Below are positions 18,378-26,775 of a DNA stretch of 64,000 nt, one piece after another. The DNA is from CAYLQA01 sp964385695 (GTDB lineage: Bacteria > Desulfobacterota > Desulfobulbia > Desulfobulbales > Desulfurivibrionaceae). Position numbers and translations under genes: made by a program. The DNA is taken from assembly GCA_964385695.1 (NCBI GenBank), contig CAYLQA010000012.1, forward strand, positions 4,620-68,619, written 5' to 3'. Each line of letters starts with the position of its first letter. Position 1 is the first letter of the stretch. A model generated the notes under the pieces. The model did not search any database, was not told where the DNA came from, and saw nothing but the letters and a program-made list of their open reading frames with translations.

Positions 18378-19340
18378 TTAAAACTCTGCTTTTTCTCCTT
18401 GGGTCCCCTTCAAGCCAACAGAAGAACTCGGCTGCGGTGTCGACCTTCGACCGCCTCCAGCCTGTCTGTTTGCCCTGGCAACCGCCTCATTGCTCAGCTG
18501 GCTGGGATTTTTTGCATCCCCCAGGTTTTTCTGCAGGGTTTCCATATTTTTTTGCTCGTTGATCATCATCATAGCATTGTTTTGCTTACTTCTTTGCAAT
18601 TGCCCCTCAAGAAGCTTGATCTGACTAAGTGCCTCCTGGTCACCTTCACCCCCGGCGAGCATTCTCTTTTTTTGCGCTATTTTTTCTTGCAAAACTCCTG
18701 TTTCGGCTGCCGCCTTACGTTGAAGCATGGCAAGGGATTTTCTTGTTTGGATTATCTCTTGCAACATTTTCCCACGTGAACCGGCACCAAAAGGGTTAAC
18801 CTGCCGACTTTGCGATCCGTCCGCCTGCGAATGCCCATCTTTCAAGTTTCCAGAAAGGAGGCCTGCGCCAACGCTCACGGCACCACCAGCATCCCTTGCC
18901 GAAACTTTCCCACGTGCACCCAGCACGCTATAGTTGGCGGTAGCTTGGCGCCCTTTACGAAAAACTTTCACTGACATTACTTTATACCCACCCTTACCGT
19001 CCGGACCAAAAAACATGGCATGGTTATACTTGCGAAGCATCCTGCGCAATCCTTCTTCAACACTTACGTCTCTGTATTTTGCATAAATCGTTCCAGAAAG
19101 ATTACCATCCAGCATAAATTCTATGCCTGTAGCCACTCCCACCTTATGCAATGCACTTTTCAACGGTTCATTTTTGAAACTGAGGGTCAGTTTGCCATCT
19201 TTGACCAGGACAGGGGCAGCCACGGCAGAGCCACAGGAAATACCCAGTAACACGACGAATCCCACAAAAAAAACGATACAATTCGCAACCCAGCACAGAT
19301 GACTTTTTTTGTCATCGCCTTGCCACTTTATGTCACTCAT
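18378..19340 (-). CDS. STN-domain periplasmic protein with coiled coil
   Basis: 320 residues. I chose the ATG at 19340 because AAGGAGGAAC lies directly upstream; the frame is open further but adds nothing. A membrane or signal segment follows (CIVFFVGFVVLLGISCGSAVA). Then comes an STN-type (secretin/TonB N-terminus) domain, about 42-125: LTLSFKNEPLKSALHKVG and GTIYAKYRDVSVEEGLRRML. After that is a linker and a Lys/Gln-rich coiled coil (about 200-285), with no secretin core. The same fold opens GspD, so this may be a periplasmic adaptor for the giant proteins or the secretin. It is first in the unit driven by the consensus promoter at 19397-19426. I do not recognise a named family for the whole protein. 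Confidence 0.75.
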   Translation of the reverse strand: MSDIKWQGDDKKSHLCWVANCIVFFVGFVVLLGISCGSAVAAPVLVKDGKLTLSFKNEPLKSALHKVGVATGIEFMLDGNLSGTIYAKYRDVSVEEGLRRMLRKYNHAMFFGPDGKGGYKVMSVKVFRKGRQATANYSVLGARGKVSARDAGGAVSVGAGLLSGNLKDGHSQADGSQSRQVNPFGAGSRGKMLQEIIQTRKSLAMLQRKAAAETGVLQEKIAQKKRMLAGGEGDQEALSQIKLLEGQLQRSKQNNAMMMINEQKNMETLQKNLGDAKNPSQLSNEAVARANRQAGGGRRSTPQPSSSVGLKGTQGEKAEF

Positions 19341-19396
19341 GCAAGTTCCTCCTTCTATAACAGAGGTTACCCCCAACTCAATAGTCTAGACCTATA

Positions 19397-19426
19397 ATTA
19401 TAATCATAACAAATATTCACTGTCAA
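19397..19426 (-). promoter_or_regulatory. Consensus sigma70-type promoter for the STN/giant-protein unit
   Basis: On the minus strand a perfect TTGACA (19421-19426) and a perfect TATAAT (19397-19402) are separated by 18 bases. Transcription would start near 19390, about 50 bases before the STN gene. It separates gspI-N from the giant-protein block. Confidence 0.8.
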
Positions 19427-19478
19427 GCTGTGCAAGATATAAGCAACCAAGCATAAATTAACAAAAAACATGCGAGAA

Positions 19479-20273
19479 CTACTGCAATACAGGCTGCATT
19501 ATTGTTCCTAATACCCTAAGTTTAAGTGCCTGTCCGACGAGTGTTTCCTCGGCAAACGAAGTGCCTTCATTTACATGAGGACGTATTTCCATGGAACCGA
19601 ATATTTTGCTTCGTGTCGGATCCTGAGGAGCCACAAGAACCGAGATATCACCAGTGAACTCAATATCTCCCTGGACAGAAAAAACAATCCTGCCCCGATT
19701 GTTTTCAACAGCACCCTCTAACTGTGCCGCGCCCCAAGACAACCCCCGAGATGATAAACCCTGGGCAGTAGCGACGAAATCCCCCATACGCACATTCCCT
19801 GTGAGAATATTCATCTCGCTCTTTCCTCTTATAATTAAAGGGGCACCAAGTCTAACATCACTTAAAAGCGGGTACAGCTTGCCAAAAGCCGTTATACTAG
19901 GAAACTGTCCTGAAAATTCCACCCAAAGATTGCCGCCACCGTCCATGGCCACATCAAGGTCTAATTGACCACCAGGAAGAACCATTTTACAATCAGCCTG
20001 CTTGTCCCCGACAAGCAACTTCAGATAGTGGGGACGGACAACTAGTCGCGAGACAGGGATTCCGCCAGGTAGCCCCGAAGCAGACCTCAGACGTAGATGC
20101 TCAAACATCAGTTCTCCCCGAGAGAAAGAAAAGGACTCCCAACGGACCGCAGCACCGATATAATTTTTCAGTCGCTGCTCTATGAACTGACAAGGAATAA
20201 AGAGCCAGAAACCAGCAACACAAGAGGCCAAGAAAAAGAAACAACAAAGACTGGCTGCCAATCTCCGACTCAT
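19479..20273 (-). CDS. gspN: Type II secretion protein GspN
   Basis: 264 residues with one N-terminal membrane segment (LAASLCCFFFLASCVAGFWLF) and a beta-rich periplasmic body. The body has AsmA-like strands (RWESFSFSRGELMFEHLRLR, then LPGGQLDLDVAMDGGG), which is the pattern of GspN. It follows gspM by six bases at the end of gspI-J-K-L-M-N. GspN is an accessory platform component absent from some systems. The assignment rests on topology, position and these strands. Confidence 0.8.
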   Translation of the reverse strand: MSRRLAASLCCFFFLASCVAGFWLFIPCQFIEQRLKNYIGAAVRWESFSFSRGELMFEHLRLRSASGLPGGIPVSRLVVRPHYLKLLVGDKQADCKMVLPGGQLDLDVAMDGGGNLWVEFSGQFPSITAFGKLYPLLSDVRLGAPLIIRGKSEMNILTGNVRMGDFVATAQGLSSRGLSWGAAQLEGAVENNRGRIVFSVQGDIEFTGDISVLVAPQDPTRSKIFGSMEIRPHVNEGTSFAEETLVGQALKLRVLGTIMQPVLQ

Positions 20274-20279
20274 GCGTAA

Positions 20280-20810
20280 CTACAGTGAGCCTATCTCTGC
20301 GCTCATAAAAAGGGCCTTCTTTTTCTGAGCGGAACGTCTTATGTCAACACGAACGAGACCTATAGCCGGGTTTTTTTCCAATTGCTCAACCAAACGAAGC
20401 ACCTGCCCCACCTCAACGTCCTCCAGTTCCAATGTGGCCCTTTCCTTATAAAAGTCGCCGGGAACAACCTGTCCTGCAGCAATCTGCCTGACCTTTTCCT
20501 TAAGCCCGTTTTTCTTAATCAACCTTTCCAGCCAGGCAGGCAATGATTCAATGAGGCCTGTCTCTTGCTTTCCAGGTAAACCAGCCTGTTTCTCCTGCAC
20601 CATTTCAAGTTGCCTAGCCAAGGCCTCTATCTTTTGACTTACCTCTCGGTCCTGGGCGACTCGATCCGCAATGCGGTTGATCCCGGACTGGGCCGACAGG
20701 ACCAACAGGACTATTAATACAACGCCAATGCCGCCTCCACCGATAAAAACAAACTGGCGTTCCCGGTAACTCATGCGAGCAACCAAACGCGAAATTTTTT
20801 TAAGATCCAT
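20280..20810 (-). CDS. gspM: Type II secretion protein GspM
   Basis: 176 residues. A short cytoplasmic start (MDLKKISRLVARMSYRERQF) leads into one membrane helix (GGGGIGVVLIVLLVLSA), a coiled coil (about 45-80) and a small ferredoxin-like periplasmic domain ending RVDIRRSAQKKKALFMSAEI. This is the bitopic layout of GspM, which partners GspL. It sits between gspL and gspN in the normal order. Confidence 0.87.
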   Translation of the reverse strand: MDLKKISRLVARMSYRERQFVFIGGGGIGVVLIVLLVLSAQSGINRIADRVAQDREVSQKIEALARQLEMVQEKQAGLPGKQETGLIESLPAWLERLIKKNGLKEKVRQIAAGQVVPGDFYKERATLELEDVEVGQVLRLVEQLEKNPAIGLVRVDIRRSAQKKKALFMSAEIGSL

Positions 20811-20852
20811 TATGGTAGCCTTTACACCTTATCAGAAGGAAACAGGCAAAGT

Positions 20853-22214
20853 TTATTGGCCGGAAACCTTTAATTTGAATTGAACGCGTTTTTTCTTGGG
20901 ATGCAACTGGGCATCCTCAATAACAACCTCTTTGAGGGCACCACCCTCTCTCAATGCGGTCTGAAGAAGGTCCAAGTCCTCATAGGATCCCACCTCGCCA
21001 AGAAATTCCGCCTCTTTATCCTCAAAGTGCAACTGCAGCCACTGCACCGCAACCCTTTCCGGCAAGCGCAACTGCACAGCACCCAAAAGCCCAACCATTC
21101 CATGCTGGCTAGCGCCGCCCCCGGTGGAGGCGGCCCGCAAGGCCTGTTCCATCTGCAATCTAGGATCAATCATGGCCGGGGCATCAGGCAGGGCCTGCCT
21201 GAACACCTCCCTTATCCCACGCTGTAAACTGGTGGCTTTGACCTTTAAATTCACATATTGATATCCCTGGGCCAAAAAAATTACCCCCAACAGACAACAG
21301 GCCAGTATTGCAGTCGGCTTCCAGGCAGCAAGCCAAGGCATGCCCTCCGTGGCGACAGCCAACCCGCCCCATCGAAAATTCAGCAGGTTGTCGGTTTTAT
21401 TTTCCCGTGCAGCAAGGGCAAGTCCGGCACTGCGCACCCATTTCCAGCCCAACAGACCATTTTCTTTTTCTGGAAGAGATAAAAAAGTGACATTGCCGCT
21501 AAAAACTTGATTGACATACCCATAAGCCTGCTCCTCGCCAAGCACGAGACATTGACCACACTCAGGATCCCGCTTAAGCATGGCGGCGACGAGCCAAGAA
21601 ACCTCCTGCCGAATAGCCTCATCCCCAGCCGCAACAGCCCCAGGACTTACGACACGGCAAGCATGGAGTCGACTATTCTCCACCATGCACAAAACCAAAG
21701 GCTTGGCACTGAAATCAAGGAGCAGTACCTTCTGATCAATGGGAATCAGCCGCAAATGACTTAAGAAAAACCAGCCGCCAAGTTCGGACACGACCAAGTA
21801 GGCGGGCGCAAACGAGTGTTTTCTGTACTTGGCCAAAACAGAGCGCAGGACGTCTTCTTCAGTGACAGCATAAAACACCTCGGCCCCATCATCGACCTCT
21901 TGAGAGCAAAAAGCAAATCGAGGCGCCTGCAATCTGTGCAAAAACACATCCGCCGCCTCCTGTGGCAACAACTGAGCGATCCGATCCTCCTTCTTAAAGG
22001 GGAGCTTCGTTTGGCGAAAAAGGACTTCGCCTGTGGGAATTCCCCCGGCAACGCTTTTGTCCTTCCACTCCTCCAACGGCTCTCCTTGAGTCGATGCCGG
22101 ATGTCCAACACCACAAGAAAAAGAATTTTCACCGTCCAACGGAACCCGTGTCCATACAGGATCTTCCCCAACGAAACAAACACCCAAACAATATTGTGTC
22201 GCTACAGAGTCCAT
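20853..22214 (-). CDS. gspL: Type II secretion protein GspL
   Basis: 453 residues. The N-terminal half has the actin-like cytoplasmic fold of GspL, which binds GspE (LLPQEAADVFLHRLQAPRFA, VLLLDFSAKPLVLCMVENS). A single membrane segment lies near residues 305-325 (WKPTAILACCLLGVIFLAQGY). The periplasmic end is PilN-like (RVAVQWLQLHFED, then VIEDAQLHPKKKRVQFKLKV). The start overlaps the end of gspK by 13 bases. Confidence 0.9.
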   Translation of the reverse strand: MDSVATQYCLGVCFVGEDPVWTRVPLDGENSFSCGVGHPASTQGEPLEEWKDKSVAGGIPTGEVLFRQTKLPFKKEDRIAQLLPQEAADVFLHRLQAPRFAFCSQEVDDGAEVFYAVTEEDVLRSVLAKYRKHSFAPAYLVVSELGGWFFLSHLRLIPIDQKVLLLDFSAKPLVLCMVENSRLHACRVVSPGAVAAGDEAIRQEVSWLVAAMLKRDPECGQCLVLGEEQAYGYVNQVFSGNVTFLSLPEKENGLLGWKWVRSAGLALAARENKTDNLLNFRWGGLAVATEGMPWLAAWKPTAILACCLLGVIFLAQGYQYVNLKVKATSLQRGIREVFRQALPDAPAMIDPRLQMEQALRAASTGGGASQHGMVGLLGAVQLRLPERVAVQWLQLHFEDKEAEFLGEVGSYEDLDLLQTALREGGALKEVVIEDAQLHPKKKRVQFKLKVSGQ

Positions 22215-23152
22215 CGTTTTCTTGCCACCTGCACTTTTCCCTTATTTCGCTTCAACCAGGCTTCAAGCGTACCAGAAACATTATCACTGTGTCCGAATAT
22301 TTTCACATGAAAACAAGAGCTTGACGTGGTCAGCAAGGCACTGGGAATAGAATCTTGCTGGAGATCGGAATTCTGGGACAGTTCCACGACCTTGTCCAAC
22401 GGCTTAGCCTGCCTTTGCAGGATAATACTCATCGCCTCGAACTCCTCCCATTTCTCCGTGCTCCCCATGAGTGTCTCCTTGCCAGCGGTATTAACATTTA
22501 TGCTCCTCGTCGAACAGGCAGGAGAAACGGTGGCGAACTTTGCAACCGTATTGATATGCTCCGGGGTCCAGCCACGAATTAAATCAAGCTCAGCCAAACT
22601 CTCTAACATTCCATTTTTGGCTCCATAGGCCAGCCCCTCACCTTGATAAAAATGTTGCTCAGCACCGCCTAGACCATAGGCTAAATCGTCTGAGTCAAGC
22701 CAATCCACAACCGCGTCGAGAAGTCCCAACGGCATATTTTGTTGCTGAAAGCACCTCGAAAACACATTGAGCATCGCAACATCAAGTTGCCCCTGGGCAT
22801 CGATCAGTGCATTCAAGTTCCAATAACGCTCAAGATCCTCTACCCTGCCGACGATATCGGTGTTCGCTCCCCTTTGCAATGGAACGGGCGATGTCCAGAC
22901 TTCCTTGAGGTGGTCCACAGCGCCAGCCTGCCCATCAACGGACAACATGAAAACAATCTGACGCAATAAAGATTCTGATTGTTGCCTTGATTCCTGCAGA
23001 GAGATTGCATTTTCCACATGCCTGACATAAAAACGGTCCTCCTCAATGGAAAAAAAAAGGGCCGCCACCACAAAGGTGAGTGTCATCAGGACGATCAACA
23101 GCACATAACCATGCTCTGTGCTGATATCATTTTTGCACTGTTGCCTTTTCAT
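22202..23152 (-). CDS. gspK: Type II secretion minor pseudopilin GspK
   Basis: 316 residues. The N-terminal segment EHGYVLLIVLMTLTFVVAAL is a prepilin-like hydrophobic helix without the usual Glu5, as is normal for GspK, the tip pseudopilin. The large alpha domain is recognisable from VEDLERYWNLNALIDAQGQ, DAVVDWLDSDDL and SINVNTAGKETLMG. The stop overlaps gspL and the start is six bases after gspJ. Confidence 0.93.
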   Translation of the reverse strand: MKRQQCKNDISTEHGYVLLIVLMTLTFVVAALFFSIEEDRFYVRHVENAISLQESRQQSESLLRQIVFMLSVDGQAGAVDHLKEVWTSPVPLQRGANTDIVGRVEDLERYWNLNALIDAQGQLDVAMLNVFSRCFQQQNMPLGLLDAVVDWLDSDDLAYGLGGAEQHFYQGEGLAYGAKNGMLESLAELDLIRGWTPEHINTVAKFATVSPACSTRSINVNTAGKETLMGSTEKWEEFEAMSIILQRQAKPLDKVVELSQNSDLQQDSIPSALLTTSSSCFHVKIFGHSDNVSGTLEAWLKRNKGKVQVARKRWTL

Positions 23153-23158
23153 ACACTC

Positions 23159-23722
23159 TCAAGGAAAAGCAAAAATTAATTCCCAGGGGCCGATATTCTC
23201 GCAAAAAAACTTCCATTTAATGCCCCTGGGCGAGATACTGGAACAATCTATCTGCCGTTCCCATTCCGCCTCAGTCAAAAGTTCATATTCAACCCTTTCA
23301 ATCTTCCCACGGCTTTGCCAACCGGCCCATGTGATGGTATTCCCCTCGGCATCTAATACATCGCGGGAAAAAACCTCACGCGCCCCCCCATTCTCCGCCT
23401 GTTTCCAGCTATAAGAGACAGAAACCTCGTACCCTTGTGACATATTCCATGCTGCATCACCATAGCACTTCAGCACCAGTTTCTTTTCTTCGCATTCTAT
23501 CTGGGGGCTCTTGTCATCATAGCGGATGGACTGCAAATCATGCTGCATTTGCCGTTTCAAGTAAAGCATATCCCGCAACTCTGCCGCACGACTATCATTA
23601 TTTTTGTCAAAAAGGATAACGTTCTGAACAACAGCGTATGAGGCCATAACAACTATCGTGCTCACAGCAACAGCAACCAATATTTCCAACAGGGTAAAAC
23701 CCTGCTCCCGCAGCAGTAGCAT
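23159..23722 (-). CDS. gspJ: Type II secretion minor pseudopilin GspJ
   Basis: 187 residues. Starts at the ATG at 23722, which overlaps the gspI stop by one base (TGATG). The prepilin peptidase site is REQG/FTLLEILVAVAVSTIV with Glu5 present. The body contains a GspJ-type strand region (DMLYLKRQMQHDLQSI). A minor pseudopilin of the I-J-K tip complex. Confidence 0.92.
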   Translation of the reverse strand: MLLLREQGFTLLEILVAVAVSTIVVMASYAVVQNVILFDKNNDSRAAELRDMLYLKRQMQHDLQSIRYDDKSPQIECEEKKLVLKCYGDAAWNMSQGYEVSVSYSWKQAENGGAREVFSRDVLDAEGNTITWAGWQSRGKIERVEYELLTEAEWERQIDCSSISPRGIKWKFFCENIGPWELIFAFP

Positions 23723-24093
23723 CAATACACCACCCAAATCAACTTCTCTGTAAAAATTGGTCGTTGCTGATCGCCAACAGTGAAAGTTATCATAAACTGA
23801 CCTGCCCGGTCGAGGGGTTGTACCGTTCTGGTCCAGGGAAATAGAAAATTCCCCATATTTTTTTGGCCGGCCTGATATTCGGGTATCAAGGGATACCCCT
23901 CCAGCTCAAACTCTACAACCAAATTGGCAGCAACTTGAACAGCCGCCGCCTTTTCCTCAATATAGACACGAGTCATTACCCTTTGTTTGAGGGATGCCCC
24001 CACACTGACAAATAAAATGGAGGCCACCGCCAATGCAACGACCACCTCAAGCAGGGTAAAACCGAATTTATCACCTTCACTACTATGTGCCAC
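23722..24093 (-). CDS. gspI: Type II secretion minor pseudopilin GspI
   Basis: 123 residues with a GTG start at 24093 preceded by AGGGGG. The prepilin motif is KFG/FTLLEVVVALAVASIL. The short globular region has AANLVVEFELEG and PWTRTVQPLD, close to the GspI pattern (L..W.R.V). First gene of the gspI-J-K-L-M-N unit. No gspG or gspH is visible upstream, so the major pseudopilin is probably encoded beyond gspF. Confidence 0.88.
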   Translation of the reverse strand: MAHSSEGDKFGFTLLEVVVALAVASILFVSVGASLKQRVMTRVYIEEKAAAVQVAANLVVEFELEGYPLIPEYQAGQKNMGNFLFPWTRTVQPLDRAGQFMITFTVGDQQRPIFTEKLIWVVY

Positions 24094-24189
24094 TCAGCCC
24101 CCTGATCAAATTTTGAGGCGACATTACCCCTCTCGCAAAATCTGCTAATCCACCACCCTTTTTCAAGGGCTGCACTCCACGAGAGAAGA

Positions 24190-24218
24190 ATCATAACACA
24201 ACTTTAAATGTATCGTAA
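24190..24218 (-). promoter_or_regulatory. Probable sigma70-type promoter for gspI-N
   Basis: On the minus strand TTACGA (24213-24218) and TATGAT (24190-24195) are 17 bases apart, giving a start near 24183, about 90 bases before gspI. The -10 is good and the -35 weak. Confidence 0.5.
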
Positions 24219-24309
24219 GCGCCAAAAAAAGTAAGCCGTTACCCTTGATCCTCCCCCGAAAATGTAGACACTCGGTTAAGTTGTTGTTAAGAAACGACAG
24301 GAGGAAGCT

Positions 24310-24504
24310 ATAGGTGTTCGAAGAAGAAAATATGTTCAGGATTTCAAAAAAAATGCTGTTCTGTTAGCAGCTGAACCTGGCCGCTCGATAAGGTCGGTAG
24401 CCGACAACCTTGGCATAAAAGAGTTTGTCTTGAAGCCGCTTCTGAAAAATGATATCGCAAAACTTATCCGCAAGGTGTTGAACTCGGAATCAGCTGCTCC
24501 TTAA
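24310..24504 (+). pseudogene. IS3-type transposase OrfA fragment fused to the tail of a receiver domain
   Basis: A single open frame reads GVRRRKYVQDFKKNAVLLAA, then EPGRSIRSVADNLGIK, the helix-turn-helix start of an IS3-family OrfA. Without a frame break it continues as EFVLKPLLKNDIAKLIRKVL, the last helix of a response-regulator receiver. AGGAGG lies upstream, but the expected ATG is ATA at 24310. The upstream 24255-24300 (starting TGTAGACACTCGG) could be the IS left end. This looks like an insertion followed by a deletion. The rest of 24219-24617 holds no gene that I can support. Confidence 0.6.
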
Positions 24505-24617
24505 GATGGCAAGCAGACAAAAATCCTCCACCTTTGCAGGCAGGAAAGAAAGCGGGTATAGTGCGGCGGTTAAACGGAAGTTACAATTAAAACATACAGG
24601 AATCCCACGAGGCAAAA

Positions 24618-26189
24618 TTGGCCGGTACATTTTTCAAGCGCGTTCGCAAAAAAATCAAAAACATGCTGGGCTCAAAGTCAAAAAAAGAGTCCGCATCCAC
24701 AGGTCCCCAAGTTAAGCCAGCAGCCGACCAGGGGAAAGAGTACCCCCCCGAAGAGAAACGACCGGCAAAAAAACGCCGCCGAAAACGCTCGCCAAAGAAA
24801 AAAACAACGCCACCTTCACCTCAGCAGTCGCATCTCAACTGGGATGAATCCTCCTTTAAGGTGGAGCCGGAGGAGGGCAAAACCCGTTTTCATGATCTGA
24901 ACCTGCCAAGCGAAATCATGCACGCCCTGGCGGATATGGACTTTGCCTATTGCACCCCGATCCAGGGCGACACCCTGCCCCACACCCTGACCGGCAAGGA
25001 TGCCGCAGGCCGGGCCCAGACCGGCACCGGTAAATCCGCAGCCTTTCTCATCACTGTTTTAAGCCATATGCTGCGCACCTCGCCGCCGAGCAAGCGCAGA
25101 CACGGCACACCCAGGGCCTTGATTCTGGCCCCGACCCGGGAACTGGTCCTGCAGATCGAAGAGGATGCAAAGCTTCTGGGCAAGTATTGTGACCTTACCA
25201 CTGTCGCAGTATTGGGCGGCACGGATTACCAAAAACAACAACGCCAGCTCACCGAGCAAAAGGTGGATATTGTTGTGGCCACCCCGGGCAGGCTTCTGGA
25301 CTTCAAGCGCCAGAAGTACGTACAACTCGACAAGGTGGAAATCCTGGTCATCGACGAGGCGGACCGCATGCTGGACATGGGCTTTATCCCGGATGTACGG
25401 CAGATCGTCTTCTCCACACCTGCCAAGGAAAAACGCCAAACCCTGCTCTTTTCCGCCACCCTGACCCCGGAGGTGACCAACCTCAGCTCCCAATGGACCA
25501 GGGATCCGCTCATCGTTGAGATAGAGCCCGAGCAGGTTGTCACCGAGACGGTGCGCCAGGATGTCTATCTTGTTACGCGCGATGAAAAGTTCCCCCTGCT
25601 CTATAACCTGGTCACCAAGGAAGACCTGAACCGGGTTATGATCTTTTGCAATCGCCGTGACGAGACCCGTTTTTTAAAGGAAAAGATTCAAGACCACGGT
25701 CTTTCCTGCGCCATGCTTTCCGGTGAGGTGGCCCAGAAAAAAAGGCAGACAACCCTGGCAAAATTTAAAAACGGCGATATCCGCATCCTGGTTGCCACGG
25801 ATGTGGCCGGGCGCGGTATCCATATCGATGGGGTGAGTCATGTCATCAACTACACCCTGCCCTATGATCCAGAGGATTACGTACACCGTATCGGCCGAAC
25901 CGGCCGGGCCGGGGCCAGCGGCATCTCCGTAAGTTTTGCCGATGAATCAGACTCTTTTCAGATCCCGGACATCGAGGGTTTTATCGGTGAAAAACTGCAC
26001 TGCATCCATCCCCCGGAGGAACTGCTGGAGTCCCCGCCGCCACCCAAGAAGCGCCCCAAGAAAAAGCCCTCACCCCATCGGCGTCCAGGAGGCAACCGCA
26101 CACGAGGTAAAGGGGGCCGTCCCCGCCGCCCTCAAGGGAAACGCTCTTCCGGTCCGGCAAAGAAAAAATCCGCACCAAAATCACAATAG
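24618..26189 (+). CDS. DEAD-box ATP-dependent RNA helicase (RhlB/RhlE-like)
   Basis: 523 residues. An ATP-dependent RNA unwinding enzyme. A Lys/Arg-rich N-terminal tail (about 1-75) precedes the Q motif region (FHDLNLPSEIMHALADMDF), motif I AQTGTGKS, motif Ia PTRELVLQ, DEAD (VIDEADRM), SAT and motif VI HRIGRTGRAG. A second basic, Pro-rich tail ends the protein (about 460-523). I use the TTG at 24618 because GAGG lies six bases upstream; the ATG at 24663 has no ribosome-binding site and would drop 15 basic residues. The long tails resemble the RNA-binding extensions of RhlB or RhlE. No operon partner is visible. Confidence 0.92.
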   Translation: MAGTFFKRVRKKIKNMLGSKSKKESASTGPQVKPAADQGKEYPPEEKRPAKKRRRKRSPKKKTTPPSPQQSHLNWDESSFKVEPEEGKTRFHDLNLPSEIMHALADMDFAYCTPIQGDTLPHTLTGKDAAGRAQTGTGKSAAFLITVLSHMLRTSPPSKRRHGTPRALILAPTRELVLQIEEDAKLLGKYCDLTTVAVLGGTDYQKQQRQLTEQKVDIVVATPGRLLDFKRQKYVQLDKVEILVIDEADRMLDMGFIPDVRQIVFSTPAKEKRQTLLFSATLTPEVTNLSSQWTRDPLIVEIEPEQVVTETVRQDVYLVTRDEKFPLLYNLVTKEDLNRVMIFCNRRDETRFLKEKIQDHGLSCAMLSGEVAQKKRQTTLAKFKNGDIRILVATDVAGRGIHIDGVSHVINYTLPYDPEDYVHRIGRTGRAGASGISVSFADESDSFQIPDIEGFIGEKLHCIHPPEELLESPPPPKKRPKKKPSPHRRPGGNRTRGKGGRPRRPQGKRSSGPAKKKSAPKSQ

Positions 26190-26257
26190 GCCTAGGGCCG
26201 CTAACGCTAAGAAAAGGTTCATCACGGAAGAAAGTGGAGATGGAATTTCTCCCATTG

Positions 26258-26435
26258 TCACGCAGCCGAGCAGCGGAGAAATGGCCGGAAAAGAGCGAGG
26301 ACTGTTTGAGTCACGCGTAAGCGTGGCGAGTTTCGCAGCGCCCGGTCATTTTGAGCAGCGCAGGGAAGCCCGAAGGGCCAAGTGTCTGGGTGCATTTCTT
26401 TGGTTACTTTCTTTTGTGCAAGCAAAGAAAGTAAC
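26258..26435 (-). repeat. Dispersed hairpin repeat, family I copy 1 (inverted)
   Basis: Read on the minus strand this is the same element as 26488-26655 and 57374-57550. It has a 12-bp stem around a GCTTGCxC-type loop (26402-26435), then GGCCCTTCGGGCTTCCCTG, CGCTGCTC, an outer stem AATGACCGG/CCGGCCATT, and a loop with AAACTCGC and CTCAAACA. It faces copy 2 head to head. The whole gene-less stretch 26190-26775 is mostly these two copies; ORFs drawn through it are not real genes. Confidence 0.75.
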
Positions 26436-26487
26436 ATTAGCAAGGGGAACTTTTCTCGCGGCAGTAAGTTATGTATGTAAAAGGTTT

Positions 26488-26655
26488 ACTTCTTTTGCTT
26501 GCCCAAAAGAAGTAACAAGAAAACGGCCCCCCAGATGTCCTGGCCCTGCGGGCTTCCTTGCGCTCCTCGTCGCTGACGGGACGCTGAAAAACTCGCTTCG
26601 CTCAGACAGGCTTCAGCGTCTTTTTCCGTCAACGTCTGCGGTGCTCAGCAGGACA
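26488..26655 (+). repeat. Dispersed hairpin repeat, family I copy 2
   Basis: Starts with a stem ACTTCTTTT/AAAAGAAGT around GCTTGCCC. Then follow GGCCCTGCGGGCTTCC and a two-part stem: outer CGCTGACGG/CCGTCAACG (one mismatch) and inner GACGCTGAA/TTCAGCGTC. The inner stem encloses AAACTCGCTTCGCTCAGACA. The loop is shared with copy 3 but the stems are different in sequence. Confidence 0.8.
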
Positions 26656-26775
26656 GAAGGGGAATCAAAAAAAACACTCTCCACGGTAATCCGTGATGAT
26701 TTAAAAAAAAGGAGTGAGAGCAGGTTTTGGGCTGCTTACGCGAAGACGTAGAGCCCCAAGTTCTGCAGAATAAAG

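Noticed and set aside
23976..24194. 72-codon minus-strand frame upstream of gspI
   Set aside because: Overlaps gspI in another frame, has no motif, and its start lies in the predicted -10 region.
25936..26751. 271-codon plus-strand frame through the end of the helicase gene and the repeats
   Set aside because: Half lies in another frame of the helicase and half runs through the hairpin repeats; it lacks a plausible start and motifs.
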